NCBI RefSeq assembly: GCF_018263925.1
Contig: NZ_JAEVHF010000006.1
Location: 1-64,000, forward strand
DNA length: 64,000 nt
Reading direction: 5' to 3'
DNA from: Kistimonas asteriae
Lineage (GTDB): Bacteria > Pseudomonadota > Gammaproteobacteria > Pseudomonadales > Endozoicomonadaceae
Below the pieces are notes generated by a model. That model saw only the letters and a program-made list of their open reading frames with translations, was not told where the DNA came from and did no database searches. This document shows, in pieces, positions 43,567 through 53,136 of this stretch; position 1 is the first letter of the stretch, and every line of letters begins with the position of its first letter. The position numbers and the translations under genes are program-made.

Positions 43567-43595
43567 TTGACTCCCAGAACGTAAAACAGTTTAAT
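43567..43595 (+). promoter_or_regulatory. Promoter of the tRNA-Phe pair
   Basis: TTGACT (43567-43572), a 17-base spacer and TTTAAT (43590-43595) with the G+C-rich discriminator ACCGCCGC, 20 bases before the first tRNA. The discriminator suggests stringent control. Confidence 0.7.
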
Positions 43596-43615
43596 ACCGC
43601 CGCATTCACGCCAAT

Positions 43616-43691
43616 GCCTGGGTAGCTCAGTTGGTAGAGCAGCGGATTGAAAATCCGCGTGTCGGTGGTTCGATTCCGCCCCTAGGCACCA
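43616..43691 (+). tRNA. tRNA-Phe (anticodon GAA), copy 1
   Basis: 76 bases with an intact cloverleaf: acceptor GCCTGGG/CCTAGGC (one G-T pair), D-arm GCTC/GAGC, anticodon stem GCGGA/TCCGC with loop TTGAAAA (anticodon GAA), T-arm GGTGG/CCGCC with loop TTCGATT, discriminator A and encoded CCA. Confidence 0.97.
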
Positions 43692-43745
43692 TGCTTCCGC
43701 TTTACGGAAACACCTCCACGCTGGCGTCGATTGCACATGTTTTGT

Positions 43746-43821
43746 GCCTGGGTAGCTCAGTTGGTAGAGCAGCGGATTGAAAATCCGCGTGTCGGTGGTT
43801 CGATTCCGCCCCTAGGCACCA
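43746..43821 (+). tRNA. tRNA-Phe (anticodon GAA), copy 2
   Basis: Identical over all 76 bases to the copy 130 bases upstream, including encoded CCA. The 54-base spacer has no promoter, so both are probably processed from one transcript ended by the terminator at 43829. Confidence 0.97.
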
Positions 43822-43828
43822 TATCAGG

Positions 43829-43863
43829 AAAGCCCCGTTGCTAATCAGCATCGGGGCTTTTTT
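43829..43863 (+). terminator. Rho-independent terminator of the tRNA-Phe transcript
   Basis: AAAGCCCCG (43829-43837) pairs with CGGGGCTTT (43852-43860) across a 14-base loop and runs into TTTTTT. Classic intrinsic terminator. Confidence 0.92.
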
Positions 43864-44046
43864 CGTTCTACTTCCTGATATTCCCATTGCTTCATAACCC
43901 AGTGAATCCCCACACCGCCTCGTTCACAAACCTGTCCGCCAAAGGCCAAAACTCGGCCGCCACTGGCAGGCTATAAAACAATACCGGCGATACCCTGAGT
44001 GCGCTGAATGCCATTAATAATTCCAATAAAAGGACATAACTTTCTC

Positions 44047-45525
44047 ATGAAGCGCAAACTCCTCGTGGTGGCCTTAGCCGCCATTCTCGGGACCGCCGGT
44101 TACGCGACCCTCAAGGGCCCCAACCTGCAGAAAAAGAATCCGGATGCCGGCATGACCATGCAGGAAATCAAGGCGCGCGATGACCAGAGCAAGGAGAACT
44201 GGGCCTATTCCCTGGGTGTACAGGCTTACGTTTACGGCTTACCACTGAAAATCTTTGACCGTGAGCGTCGCCTGCGGCTGAACGAGCGCAAACTGGACTT
44301 CGTTATGTCCCGCAAGATCTGCCCCTGTGCGCCCGTCAATGAATTTGGCCACATGACCAAACTGGCAACGTCTGATGATACCCTGCCCTACACCCCCAAC
44401 AACGACACTATTTATAGTGGCGTTCTGCTGGAGCTGAAAGACGAGCCGGTCGTTGTGACCATCCCGGATGTATTCGACCGCTACTGGAGCGCCCAGATTG
44501 CAGACGCCTACCTGGAAAACCTGCCTTATATCGGCATCCGTTCAACGGGTGGCAAAGGCGGCAATTTCCTGTTCGTCGGCCCGGACTGGCAGGGTGGGGT
44601 ACCGGAAGGCCTGAGCCTGCGTCGTATGCCGACCAACAGCGCCGTCATCGCACTGCGTTATGGCCTTGCCAAGGACAGTCCGGAAGAAATCGCCAACGTC
44701 ATGGATATCCAGAAGCAGGTCTTCACCACCAGCCTGAGCAACTGGGGTAAGGAAGACGGCTTCGGCAAGGTGAATCCCGTACAGATGGAACGCAAAGCCT
44801 ACGACGGCGACCTGGCTTTCTTTGAAAAAATGGCCGACCTGCTGAATGAAAACCCACCCCGTGAACACCAGCGTGATGCTGTCGGCATGTTCCAGAGTAT
44901 TGGCATCGAACTGGGCAAACCGTTTGCCGGTGACGCATTGGATCCTGCCATCCAGCGCGGTTTGAAGCGAGCCATGAATGATGTGGACAACATCATGGTC
45001 TGGAAAGTGAAATACCGGGGTACGCCTTATGCCACCCGCTGGAACAACCTGCACGAAGGCGAGTACGGCTACCACTTCATTAACCGGGCAGAAGGTGCAC
45101 TGGAAGGCCTGCTGGTTCACAGCCGAGAAGAAGGCGTTTACTTCAGCACCTATGAAGATGTCGATGCCAACCTGCTGGATGGTTCACAGAAGTATGTACT
45201 GCATTTTGAAAAGGATGAAATTCCCCAACTGCAGGATAAGGGTTTCTGGTCCCTGACTATGTACGGCACCAACTTCCAACTGATTGATAATGAAATTGAT
45301 CGCTACTCCATTGGCGACCGTAACACAGACCTGCAATATAACGACGATGGTTCCCTGACGATTTACATCCAGCACGAGAAGCCGGAAGGCGTTGAAAGCA
45401 ACTGGTTGCCCTCGCCGGACGAAGGCCTGTTCCGGATCAACTACCGCATTTACCTGCCAGGTGAAGAAACCCGCAATCCGGATACCCTGCACAAGTTCCT
45501 GCCGGGTATTCAGAAAGTAGGATAA
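44047..45525 (+). CDS. Exported DUF1254/DUF1214 domain protein
   Basis: A 492-residue exported protein with an N-terminal signal/anchor (KRKLLVVALAAILGTAGYATL). It has the DUF1254 domain at about 50-180 (YVYGLPLKI, then PNNDTIYSGVLLELKDEPVVVTIPD, RYWSAQIADAYLENLPYIG) and the DUF1214 domain at the C-terminus (GFWSLTMYG, RYSIGDRNTDLQYNDDGSLTIYIQHEKP, NWLPSPDEGLFRINYRIYLP). These proteins are widespread and of unknown biochemical function. The ATG followed by the signal peptide is chosen as start. A strong terminator follows. Confidence 0.93.
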   Translation: MKRKLLVVALAAILGTAGYATLKGPNLQKKNPDAGMTMQEIKARDDQSKENWAYSLGVQAYVYGLPLKIFDRERRLRLNERKLDFVMSRKICPCAPVNEFGHMTKLATSDDTLPYTPNNDTIYSGVLLELKDEPVVVTIPDVFDRYWSAQIADAYLENLPYIGIRSTGGKGGNFLFVGPDWQGGVPEGLSLRRMPTNSAVIALRYGLAKDSPEEIANVMDIQKQVFTTSLSNWGKEDGFGKVNPVQMERKAYDGDLAFFEKMADLLNENPPREHQRDAVGMFQSIGIELGKPFAGDALDPAIQRGLKRAMNDVDNIMVWKVKYRGTPYATRWNNLHEGEYGYHFINRAEGALEGLLVHSREEGVYFSTYEDVDANLLDGSQKYVLHFEKDEIPQLQDKGFWSLTMYGTNFQLIDNEIDRYSIGDRNTDLQYNDDGSLTIYIQHEKPEGVESNWLPSPDEGLFRINYRIYLPGEETRNPDTLHKFLPGIQKVG

Positions 45526-45536
45526 GGGTTACACCT

Positions 45537-45567
45537 AAAAAGAGCGACTGGTGAGTCGCTCTTTTTC
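45537..45567 (+). terminator. Rho-independent terminator after the DUF1254 gene
   Basis: AAAAAGAGCGACT pairs with AGTCGCTCTTTTT around GGTG, about a dozen bases past the stop, with the T-run continuing. Its A-run also makes it usable from the opposite strand. Confidence 0.92.
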
Positions 45568-45763
45568 TCTTAAACCACTGCTCAATGACAACATCAAAAG
45601 AGGTTCAGGGTTCAACCTTTGATACCCAGCCTGAAACGAATAGTCGCTTATACAGCGCTTAAGACAGGACAGCTTCAGGCCAAAGCCAGTGACGAGGTTG
45701 CTGATTGCCATGAAGCATTCAGAGAATACATTCTTGACTCGCAGCCATTTATTTTTCTACTGT

Positions 45764-46633
45764 TTATAGGTCAATGCCCGCCACTTGAGATCGGGCGTTA
45801 TCTCCCAACTTTTCGATGACCTGATCACGCACCTGATTAAAGACGTCATAATCCAGTTTGATCGTTTCGTTGTGGCTTTTGATCCACGATTCACCCTCTT
45901 TAACACGTAAAAACAGAATCGTCGTACTCAGATCTGTAAATCCAACAACCAGATAGCCTAGGTTCATACTCACCAAACCATGCTGATCCGTGGTCACGAA
46001 AGATGACTGAAAGTTGGCCCGATTCGCACCAATCGCAGAATGGTTGAACAGAGAGATAAAAGGACCTTCTTTTTCCAGTTTCTTCAAGGCAGATATCGCA
46101 GCATTCACCATCGCCTTATCAGAAGGGTCAGTGAGCGCTGTTTTCAGAACATCAAAAATCGCTTCACTGACACTCAAATCCGTAGAAACCGAGGCCAGGG
46201 CACTATCATCGAAATCGCTGATATCCCAGCCCTGAATGCTCATCACCTCAGTATATCTTTTATACCATTGAGCCAACTGGGTGTTTTTATCATAGTCATG
46301 ACTAGCGGCTAACTGAGCAAACAGTGTTGAGTTAATAACATCTTTTGTCGCCTGTTGCTCAACATGCTGAGACAGCACAACAAAACTGCCACTATCAACG
46401 AACAGTTTCTTACTGTAATCAGGCTCCTGAGCCAAAAACAACGAGTCCGTTTTCATCGCCTGACGTTTGACAAGTTTTATTTGATTAAGCGCCTCTATCC
46501 GGGCTTCAACAGTCAGTCCATGAACCTTCGCCAGGCTATCACTATGGCTGGCCGCGAATACGCTGGAAACCATTGCAGAGAAAAAGAAAACAATAGAAAA
46601 AAAAACGCTATTTTGCGATATGAACGACGGCAT
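45764..46633 (-). CDS. Secreted protein of unknown function
   Basis: A 289-residue protein with a signal peptide (SVFFSIVFFFSAMVSSVFA, cleavage near residue 28). The mature part is mixed alpha/beta without cysteine pairs or catalytic motifs. The C-terminal region (LVSMNLGYLVVGFTDLSTTILFLRVKEGESWIKSHNETIKLD) looks like an edge-rich beta domain. I do not recognise the family. It is flanked by intergenic sequence on both sides and runs opposite to its left neighbour. Confidence 0.65.
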   Translation of the reverse strand: MPSFISQNSVFFSIVFFFSAMVSSVFAASHSDSLAKVHGLTVEARIEALNQIKLVKRQAMKTDSLFLAQEPDYSKKLFVDSGSFVVLSQHVEQQATKDVINSTLFAQLAASHDYDKNTQLAQWYKRYTEVMSIQGWDISDFDDSALASVSTDLSVSEAIFDVLKTALTDPSDKAMVNAAISALKKLEKEGPFISLFNHSAIGANRANFQSSFVTTDQHGLVSMNLGYLVVGFTDLSTTILFLRVKEGESWIKSHNETIKLDYDVFNQVRDQVIEKLGDNARSQVAGIDL

Positions 46634-47011
46634 TATGATTCTCCAATTAAGTGGATTGGAAAGTGAGTCGCAGCCATCAGTCTATAGTTGACCAGAGCAT
46701 CAGCCCTTGTTTATCTCAAATAAGTCTAACCTCCTAGTTTCATATTATTTAACACTGGCCGACAAGCATAAGCCTGCCAGAATCATTTTTTCAGTTACGC
46801 CATCGAATCCCCCTGTTAACGTGGTGTCCACTGACGCTAAGGAAAGGATGACAGAACAGAGTTGGAGTGCAAGAGTGATAGATGCATGCAGACCTTTTGC
46901 CCTGCCTGCACAGTCATATGAACGACTGAGACGCTTACGCAGGGCTACAAGGACAATCTCTTTCAGCCTCTTCCGATATGTTATGACCGAACCGTGCTTC
47001 AATACGAAGCG
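46634..47011. other. Intergenic region between the secreted protein and the DUF1329 gene
   Basis: About 380 bases. A 102-codon plus-strand ORF (46707-47015) and its antisense partner overlap here; neither has a ribosome-binding site or recognised family. I see no other element. Confidence 0.45.
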
Positions 47012-48376
47012 TTAGTTTTTACCCGCCTTTCGTCGTAGGGAAGACGGTTTGAATTCCCGCTTGTTCATTTCACCGCCAAATTTAAATTCGCTTTTTACTT
47101 CATTGCTCAGGCCACTGACCAGGTAACGGTTCGACGTCAGGTCATACACAGCCTCTGCCGTATACCAGGGCACCGAGTCATTGTGGAAATTAATGTGGTA
47201 GGCCTGAGCGATACGCCAGAGTTCGTCCCGGTTGTCGTAATGATCGGCTACAGCAATCTGCCAGGTATCCTCATCAATGAAGAAGGTGCGTTTTTTATAA
47301 CTATGACGAACACCGTCTTTCAGCACACCTTCCACTTCCCAGACGCGATGCAGCTCATAACGCACCAGATCGCTGTTCAGATGACCGGGCTGGACAATCT
47401 CGTCGTATCCCAGGCTTTTATCGTGCAACTGGTAGTTGTTGTAGGGAATATAAATCTCTTTCTTGCCAACAAGCTTCCACTCATAACGGTCCGGCGAACC
47501 GTTATACATATCCATGTTGTCAGACGTAGCCTGACCATCGGCATTGTTCTGGGGAGAGTCGTAGGCAACCTGCGGCGCACGACGCACACGACGCTGACCG
47601 ACGTTATAAATCCACGATTTACGGGGCTCGACCAGCTGATCCAGCGTTTCGTGCACCAGCGTCATGGTGCCGGCATTACGGGCCGGGGACAGCGTTTCAC
47701 CCAGGAAGTAAAACAGCATATTCTCATCAGACGACGCATTCTTGATGTTGCTGTTAAACACCATGGTCTGCCAGATCTTGGACGCCACATATTCACCATT
47801 GGCCTGGGGCGCCATCCGGTGCACAACACGATCAATCATCCCACCGCGATAACGGGTGATATGGTTCCAGAGAACTTCCTCAGCACTTTGCGGTACCGGG
47901 AAGGGTACGCCTTCAACGTAGCCTCCCTTTAATCCACTGCTCTTGTCGTTTAATTCAACCTGTGTCGCATTCTCCCGGGTGGCTTCATAAATCGACTGTG
48001 GATAAGCAGCACTGCGACGGGTCGGGTACACATTGATCTTGAAGTTCGGGTATTTCGCAATCAGCGCCTGCTGGCCAGGTGATAATTTGTCTCGGTATTG
48101 CTCAATATTGCTCTGATCAATAGTGAACAGAATGGCGTCTTCTGCGAAAGGATTGTCCAGCGAATCCGATTTATCGTCTGGCTCAAAACCACCCTCCCAC
48201 GCCGGTATTGATCCATCCGCATTGGCACTTTTTTCAGCGCCCATCCAGGTCAATTCAGTCCCCAGTTTCTGTGCTTCCTGTTCTGATACCTTGGCATGGC
48301 CGTTAACCGCCAGGAGCATCAGGCTGAGAGCGCTGAGTTTACACATGGTCTTTCGGGTTTTATCTAACATCATCAA
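47012..48376 (-). CDS. DUF1329 periplasmic/outer-membrane lipoprotein-like protein
   Basis: A 454-residue exported protein: signal peptide (KLSALSLMLLAVNGHA), then the DUF1329 pattern LGTELTWMGAEKSANADGSIPAWEGG, YPTRRSAAYPQSIYEAT, NGEYVASKIWQTMVFN, GQRRVRRAPQVAYD and the late YKKRTFFIDEDTWQIAVADHYD. DUF1329 proteins have a LolA/LolB-like fold and are nearly always encoded beside a DUF1302 partner, as here (8-base gap). Their role is unknown but linked to hydrophobic-compound export or use. The gene is second in the pair. Confidence 0.95.
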   Translation of the reverse strand: MMMLDKTRKTMCKLSALSLMLLAVNGHAKVSEQEAQKLGTELTWMGAEKSANADGSIPAWEGGFEPDDKSDSLDNPFAEDAILFTIDQSNIEQYRDKLSPGQQALIAKYPNFKINVYPTRRSAAYPQSIYEATRENATQVELNDKSSGLKGGYVEGVPFPVPQSAEEVLWNHITRYRGGMIDRVVHRMAPQANGEYVASKIWQTMVFNSNIKNASSDENMLFYFLGETLSPARNAGTMTLVHETLDQLVEPRKSWIYNVGQRRVRRAPQVAYDSPQNNADGQATSDNMDMYNGSPDRYEWKLVGKKEIYIPYNNYQLHDKSLGYDEIVQPGHLNSDLVRYELHRVWEVEGVLKDGVRHSYKKRTFFIDEDTWQIAVADHYDNRDELWRIAQAYHINFHNDSVPWYTAEAVYDLTSNRYLVSGLSNEVKSEFKFGGEMNKREFKPSSLRRKAGKN

Positions 48377-48384
48377 GCCACCTG

Positions 48385-50301
48385 TTAAAACTTCATGCCA
48401 ACGGTCATGGAAAGAAAGTCGCGGTCGGTTTGGGTATTGAACTCGCCACCAAAGAAATCTGTGTAACTCAGACCCGCGTTGTAAGTACCGAGGTAATCCA
48501 GGTTGACAGATACAGTGACGGCCTTGCGTCCTTCAACAAACTGACTGCCTGGCGCATAGGAGTAACCACTGACATCGTGTTTAAAGGCGACACCCGGCGT
48601 GATATTGATGCCTTTGAACACATTGCTGTACATCAGCTTCGACTTGACCCGGTAACCCCAGGACCAGTCCGTGGTAAAGCCATCCAGCGTGCAGTATTCG
48701 GCATTCATGTCGTCGTTCTGACAGGCGATCGCCACCCCTTCCTCGCCGGAACCAAACAGGGCGGAACGGCCGTATTTGATCTCACTGTCATCTTCCAGAT
48801 CACCCACATGGATGGCGCCGACCTCGGCAACCACACTCAGACGATCACCGCCCAGGATATCGCTGAAGGTCTGGATCATCGTGACCTGCATCTGGGTGAC
48901 CGGCTTTTTGCGGTAGCTGTCTACCCGCATCCCATAAAGCCCTTCGTTACGGGCAATAATTGGCCCTGAACCCGCAGACGGCAACGTAATGTCGAAAATC
49001 TCATCCACAATCGGTGATTCGGTATCCAGGAAACCGGTGGCGTAGAGGAAATCCTGTCCGTTGATAGCAATCGGCATATCCGGGCGATGGCTAATCTCAC
49101 CGGACAGCGACATACCGAACGGTCCGCTGGTATTGAAACTCAGGCCATACAGGAGAATATCCTCAGGAAATGCCGCAAGGTATTCCGGTCCCTGTGCAAA
49201 AGGACTACAGGGAGCGCCGGGGGGCGGGCAGTAAGCAGGATTATTGGTAACACCGTTCAGGAAAAAACCATTACCGGGGCGGTCATCATAGTCCGCCGTG
49301 ATAGCACCGACATAAGGCAAACGACTGTGGTAGCTAATAACGTAAAGGCCAAACTCCGTGTCATTCAGCCACTCAGCAAAATAACGTAGCGCCAGCCCCC
49401 ACTGACCACTGTCGCTGGGGGTGTCATCTGCTCGGCGCTGCAACACCATGTTGGCGGTATCAGGCAGGGCTGGATTAACCAGTGACATATCTTCCTGCTG
49501 CTCTTCCGTCAAACCGGATACCGCATAAAGCGGTCCACACCCTGGCTGGATAGCATCAGACTGCGAAAAAAAGGTACCGCAACCGGGCAACACCGTACTT
49601 TGCCATTCCAGCTGATAGAAGGCTTCTGCCGACAGGTTTTCCGTCAGTCCGAATGACGCACTAAGCATATTGACGGGCAGTAGTGCTTCTTTCAGCTCTA
49701 CCCCCGGACGCGTTATAGCATTGGCATCAATCGGGTTAATGACATTAATGCCGCCCTGGATAAAGGTGCTTTCGCCCCAACTCAAGACCTGTCGCCCGAA
49801 ACGGATATCCAGAGGCCGGTCTGCCACTTCGAATTCCCCCCAGACGTAGGCATCCATCAGCGCAACACCGGAGAACTTCGCCAGCGAATCAAAACCACTG
49901 TCGTCAAAGTCCTTGAAACGCCCCTTACCGTTTTCCAGCACATCGTCATACCAGTACTTGGCGCTGACAAAGGCGCCATAGTTTTCATAGCTCAGTGACA
50001 GTTCAGTGGATCCCTTGAAAATCCGGGAGATGGCATCACCACGGTCGAAGTTCTGGCGGCCATCGTTGCTGTTAATGCCGCCCGCCCGGCCACCATAAGC
50101 CGTTGGCATCAGATCCTTATCCGGTGCTGCCGTGCTGTAGCTGGTACCAATGGAAAGCGTCGTATTCAGGCGGCCCTGGATGTCACCATCGGCCAGTTCA
50201 AAAGTCAGTGCGTTAACCGGGGAGGATTGTGCGGCGCTCAGACTGATCGCAAGGGCAAGCAGCGTCGTCTGACCCGTTCGCGTACGGAAAGGGTACTTCA
50301 T
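48385..50301 (-). CDS. DUF1302 outer-membrane protein
   Basis: A 638-residue outer-membrane protein with signal peptide (TTLLALAISLSAAQSSPVNA) and DUF1302 hallmarks: FELADGDIQGRLNTTLSIGTSYS near the start, then GDAISRIFKGSTELSLSYENYGAFVSAKYWYDD, and LDIRFGRQVLSWGESTFIQGGINVINPIDANA. The C-terminal strand ends with Phe. It is first in an operon with the DUF1329 gene. Divergent from the AraC-type gene at 50469, its probable regulator. The RND transporter often found with this pair is not in the window. Confidence 0.95.
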   Translation of the reverse strand: MKYPFRTRTGQTTLLALAISLSAAQSSPVNALTFELADGDIQGRLNTTLSIGTSYSTAAPDKDLMPTAYGGRAGGINSNDGRQNFDRGDAISRIFKGSTELSLSYENYGAFVSAKYWYDDVLENGKGRFKDFDDSGFDSLAKFSGVALMDAYVWGEFEVADRPLDIRFGRQVLSWGESTFIQGGINVINPIDANAITRPGVELKEALLPVNMLSASFGLTENLSAEAFYQLEWQSTVLPGCGTFFSQSDAIQPGCGPLYAVSGLTEEQQEDMSLVNPALPDTANMVLQRRADDTPSDSGQWGLALRYFAEWLNDTEFGLYVISYHSRLPYVGAITADYDDRPGNGFFLNGVTNNPAYCPPPGAPCSPFAQGPEYLAAFPEDILLYGLSFNTSGPFGMSLSGEISHRPDMPIAINGQDFLYATGFLDTESPIVDEIFDITLPSAGSGPIIARNEGLYGMRVDSYRKKPVTQMQVTMIQTFSDILGGDRLSVVAEVGAIHVGDLEDDSEIKYGRSALFGSGEEGVAIACQNDDMNAEYCTLDGFTTDWSWGYRVKSKLMYSNVFKGINITPGVAFKHDVSGYSYAPGSQFVEGRKAVTVSVNLDYLGTYNAGLSYTDFFGGEFNTQTDRDFLSMTVGMKF

Positions 50302-50468
50302 GGAAAGGCTCTCGCTATTTTCTTTATTGTTATGGCGGGAAGGCGTTACAAAACGTTGTGGCCAAACAACGCGCTTCCCTTAGAATAGCGACGATAACGT
50401 TTCCCGATTTGTCCTGCTGGCCCGCACAGGCCAAGTTTTTGATCTTTTCAGACACAAGCCGGTCGTAC

Positions 50469-51494
50469 ATGAACAACAACGCAGAGACCCAAACGACTCT
50501 CGCCAGCTGGGCACTGGCGATTGAACGCGCCTTGCAGAAAGAAGGCGCAGACAACGCTGCCATCTTTGCAGCCGCCGGCATTGACAAGGAGCACCTGCGT
50601 CAACCGGAAGCCCGTATCCCCGTGACCACCATGTGGCGCCTGTGGCGGGAAGCGGTTGCAGCAACCGGCAATGAAGCGATTGGCATCCGGGTGGCGGAAA
50701 CCATCTTTCCGACTCACCTCAACGCATTGATGTTTGCCCTGCAGGCCAGCAGCACCCTGCAGGACTGTATTGAACGCATGGTGCGCTATGCCCGTGTGGT
50801 ATCAACCATTGGTATGATTTCCATTGAATACGGCGAGCAACAGGTTGCCATCCGCATGCATTCCAGCGAACAGCCCGAGCGCCCGTTTCAACCGGTGGAT
50901 GCCTTAATGGCCGTTGTCGTGAAAGTCATTCGCGATATTCTGGAGCCGGGCGATTATGACTGTATCCAGAGCATACACCTGTGCCGTCCTGAACCAGACG
51001 ATCGCCTTCTATTCGATCAGTTCTTTGCCTGCCCGATCCTGTTCTCGTCTGAAAACAATGAAATCATTCTGGATGCAGCGGCCATTGAATCGCCCCTGCC
51101 CAGCGCCAACTCTGAACTGGCCCGGGTGAATGACCAGATCCTGAATGAATACCTCCAGCGCATGAATAATGAAACGACCAGCCTTCGGGTACGCAAGGAG
51201 ATCATGCGCCTGCTCGGCACTGAGCACCTTAACCAGGAGTACATTGCCTCCTCGCTGAACATGAGCGCCAGAAACCTGCATCGCAAACTGGCTGATGAAG
51301 GTAATTCCTTCAAGGAGCTGCTGGATTCCATTCGCCATGAACTGGCGTTGGGCTATCTGGAAGTCTCCAACATGAGTATTGGAGAACTGACGTTTACCTT
51401 GGGATTTGTGGATCAGAGCAGTTTCAGTCGCGCCTTCAAACGCTGGACCGGCATGACGCCAAGCCAGTACCGGAAAACCCGGGCAACTGCTTAA
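50469..51494 (+). CDS. AraC family regulator (OruR/arabinose-binding-like N-terminus)
   Basis: A 341-residue regulator. The N-terminal domain (about 35-200) is the 'arabinose-binding'-like fold of OruR/ArgR/VirS-type proteins (VTTMWRLWREAVAATGNEAIGIRVAETI, then TLQDCIERMVRYARVVS); the C-terminal AraC HTH pair includes LNQEYIASSLNMSARNLHRKLADEGNSFKELL and GELTFTLGFVDQSSFSRAFKRWTGMTPSQYR. The start at MNNNAETQ gives the usual family length; the frame is open 37 codons more. It is divergent from the DUF1302 gene, which it most likely controls. Confidence 0.93.
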   Translation: MNNNAETQTTLASWALAIERALQKEGADNAAIFAAAGIDKEHLRQPEARIPVTTMWRLWREAVAATGNEAIGIRVAETIFPTHLNALMFALQASSTLQDCIERMVRYARVVSTIGMISIEYGEQQVAIRMHSSEQPERPFQPVDALMAVVVKVIRDILEPGDYDCIQSIHLCRPEPDDRLLFDQFFACPILFSSENNEIILDAAAIESPLPSANSELARVNDQILNEYLQRMNNETTSLRVRKEIMRLLGTEHLNQEYIASSLNMSARNLHRKLADEGNSFKELLDSIRHELALGYLEVSNMSIGELTFTLGFVDQSSFSRAFKRWTGMTPSQYRKTRATA

Positions 51495-51517
51495 TGATAG
51501 ACAGCAGTCGTTAATTT

Positions 51518-52900
51518 CTACAGACGGTTGTCATCCTGTTTACCGATAGGTTGACTGCGTACGTAATACTCAAGCAGCCCTACAGCCAGGGCTACGCCCA
51601 GAAGAATCGGAAGACTGTGCCACCAGTCAATTTCAAGCGTAAAGATATCGGGAAAAATAAACAGAAAAATACTCAAGCCAAGGACTGTACTGGCGGACAA
51701 GACTGACAGCCATGCAGCGAATGCCCCAGGTACACGGAAGGGTCGAAACGTGTCCGCCTGCGTGCGACGTAACCGTAGAAATACGGCAAAAATAAAATAA
51801 TACGTTGAAAAGTACAGCACCATGGAAAATGCAAAGATAGACCAGAACAAATCATCAGCCGTATCCGCCATGAAACCATAAATAATCAACAGCAGCGTCG
51901 ACCACAAGCCTGTCTGAAATACCGCACCAGCCGGCTGCCAGGTATGCAGATTGCGTCGTGCAAACAAGCCGGGCATTTCACCATTTTCTGCACCGGCAGC
52001 CGCAGCTTCCGAGCCTCCCAGAGCCCAAAGACTCATATAACAGACAAACGTCACCACGGTCGCCAGACCGAGCAGGCAAGTCAAAAGTTGCCCCACAAAA
52101 CTACTGCCGCAAATAATCCGAAACGTCTGAACCAGTCCGGATACCAGCCCAAGCTGATCACGGGGAACCGCCGACAACACCGCAAAGGTGCCGCCAGCAT
52201 GCAGAAACAGCAAAAACAGCATGCCGCCAAACAGCCCTATCGGGAGATCATGCCGGGGATTTCCGACACGGAAAATCAGGTTGGCAATCAACTCCGCGCC
52301 AATCACAGAGAACACCAGGGTTGGCAAATACATAATGGCGTTATCCAGCTGGGGGGACAGTGTCTCCAAGTTCACCGGATTAGCCATCCCTTGGGTAACG
52401 GCATGATAGATTCCACCAACAATCAATGTCACAACAATCATCAGCCGGGTCAGCATGCCAACGGTATTCAGGACACGGGTCAGGTCACGGTCGCAATTTA
52501 CCAGCCAGACAGACACCCAGCTCAATACAATGGCAACAGTGACATGCCCCCACAACGGCAGCTCCGGATAAAACAGCTCTGCCAATACCCCTGAACAGAC
52601 GAGAAAGGTTGACGGATACCACGCTGGAAGATTCAACCAGTAGTACCAGCTGAACCGGGCTCCCCAGCGGGAACCGAAGGCCAGTGTCACCCAGTAATGG
52701 ATGCCCTGGGCACTGGGCCAGGTCGTACCGAGTTCACACAAAATCGCCAGGTAAGGCAGCAGAAACAGCAAGGCAATCACAGGCCACCAACAGAACACCG
52801 ATACGCCCAGAGAGGCCGCCGGCACAAACACCGTCAGCCCCTGAATTGTTGCAACAACCCAGAAGCAGATCTGAAACGCACCCAGTTGGCGAGTCATCAC
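51518..52900 (-). CDS. APC superfamily amino acid transporter
   Basis: A 460-residue inner-membrane permease with about twelve hydrophobic segments. The first helix has the APC pattern (LGAFQICFWVVATIQGLTVFVPAASLGVSVF), followed by WPSAQGIHYWVTLAFGSRWGARFSWYYWLNLPAWYPST in helix 3. The glutamate/GABA antiporter (GadC/YjeM-like) branch is the closest I recognise. The substrate is unknown. It ends 23 bases from the AraC gene (convergent). Confidence 0.87.
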   Translation of the reverse strand: MMTRQLGAFQICFWVVATIQGLTVFVPAASLGVSVFCWWPVIALLFLLPYLAILCELGTTWPSAQGIHYWVTLAFGSRWGARFSWYYWLNLPAWYPSTFLVCSGVLAELFYPELPLWGHVTVAIVLSWVSVWLVNCDRDLTRVLNTVGMLTRLMIVVTLIVGGIYHAVTQGMANPVNLETLSPQLDNAIMYLPTLVFSVIGAELIANLIFRVGNPRHDLPIGLFGGMLFLLFLHAGGTFAVLSAVPRDQLGLVSGLVQTFRIICGSSFVGQLLTCLLGLATVVTFVCYMSLWALGGSEAAAAGAENGEMPGLFARRNLHTWQPAGAVFQTGLWSTLLLIIYGFMADTADDLFWSIFAFSMVLYFSTYYFIFAVFLRLRRTQADTFRPFRVPGAFAAWLSVLSASTVLGLSIFLFIFPDIFTLEIDWWHSLPILLGVALAVGLLEYYVRSQPIGKQDDNRL

Positions 52901-53136
52901 GGCAGCCTCTTTCAGCTGTATTGACCGGTTACTATCCGGCGATGACAGTTCCCTTGTGTCCAGCAGCCTTCAGCTACCTGTATCCATTGAAATCGTCTAT
53001 TTATCGTCTTCATTTCAGTTTGAAGGCCGAGAGTATGGTTGATGACAGAAAAATTTCCTGAATTTTCTTACTTAAAAGCTGGAATATTTCATTATCCCCC
53101 CTGCGTGCGTCTTTTCGGCTCAGGTATAATCCGGCC

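Noticed and set aside
46707..47015. A 102-codon ORF between the secreted protein and DUF1329 genes, with an 85-codon ORF antisense to it.
   Set aside because: Neither has a ribosome-binding site or a recognised family, and the longer overlaps the DUF1329 stop. It might be a decayed gene, but nothing shows this.
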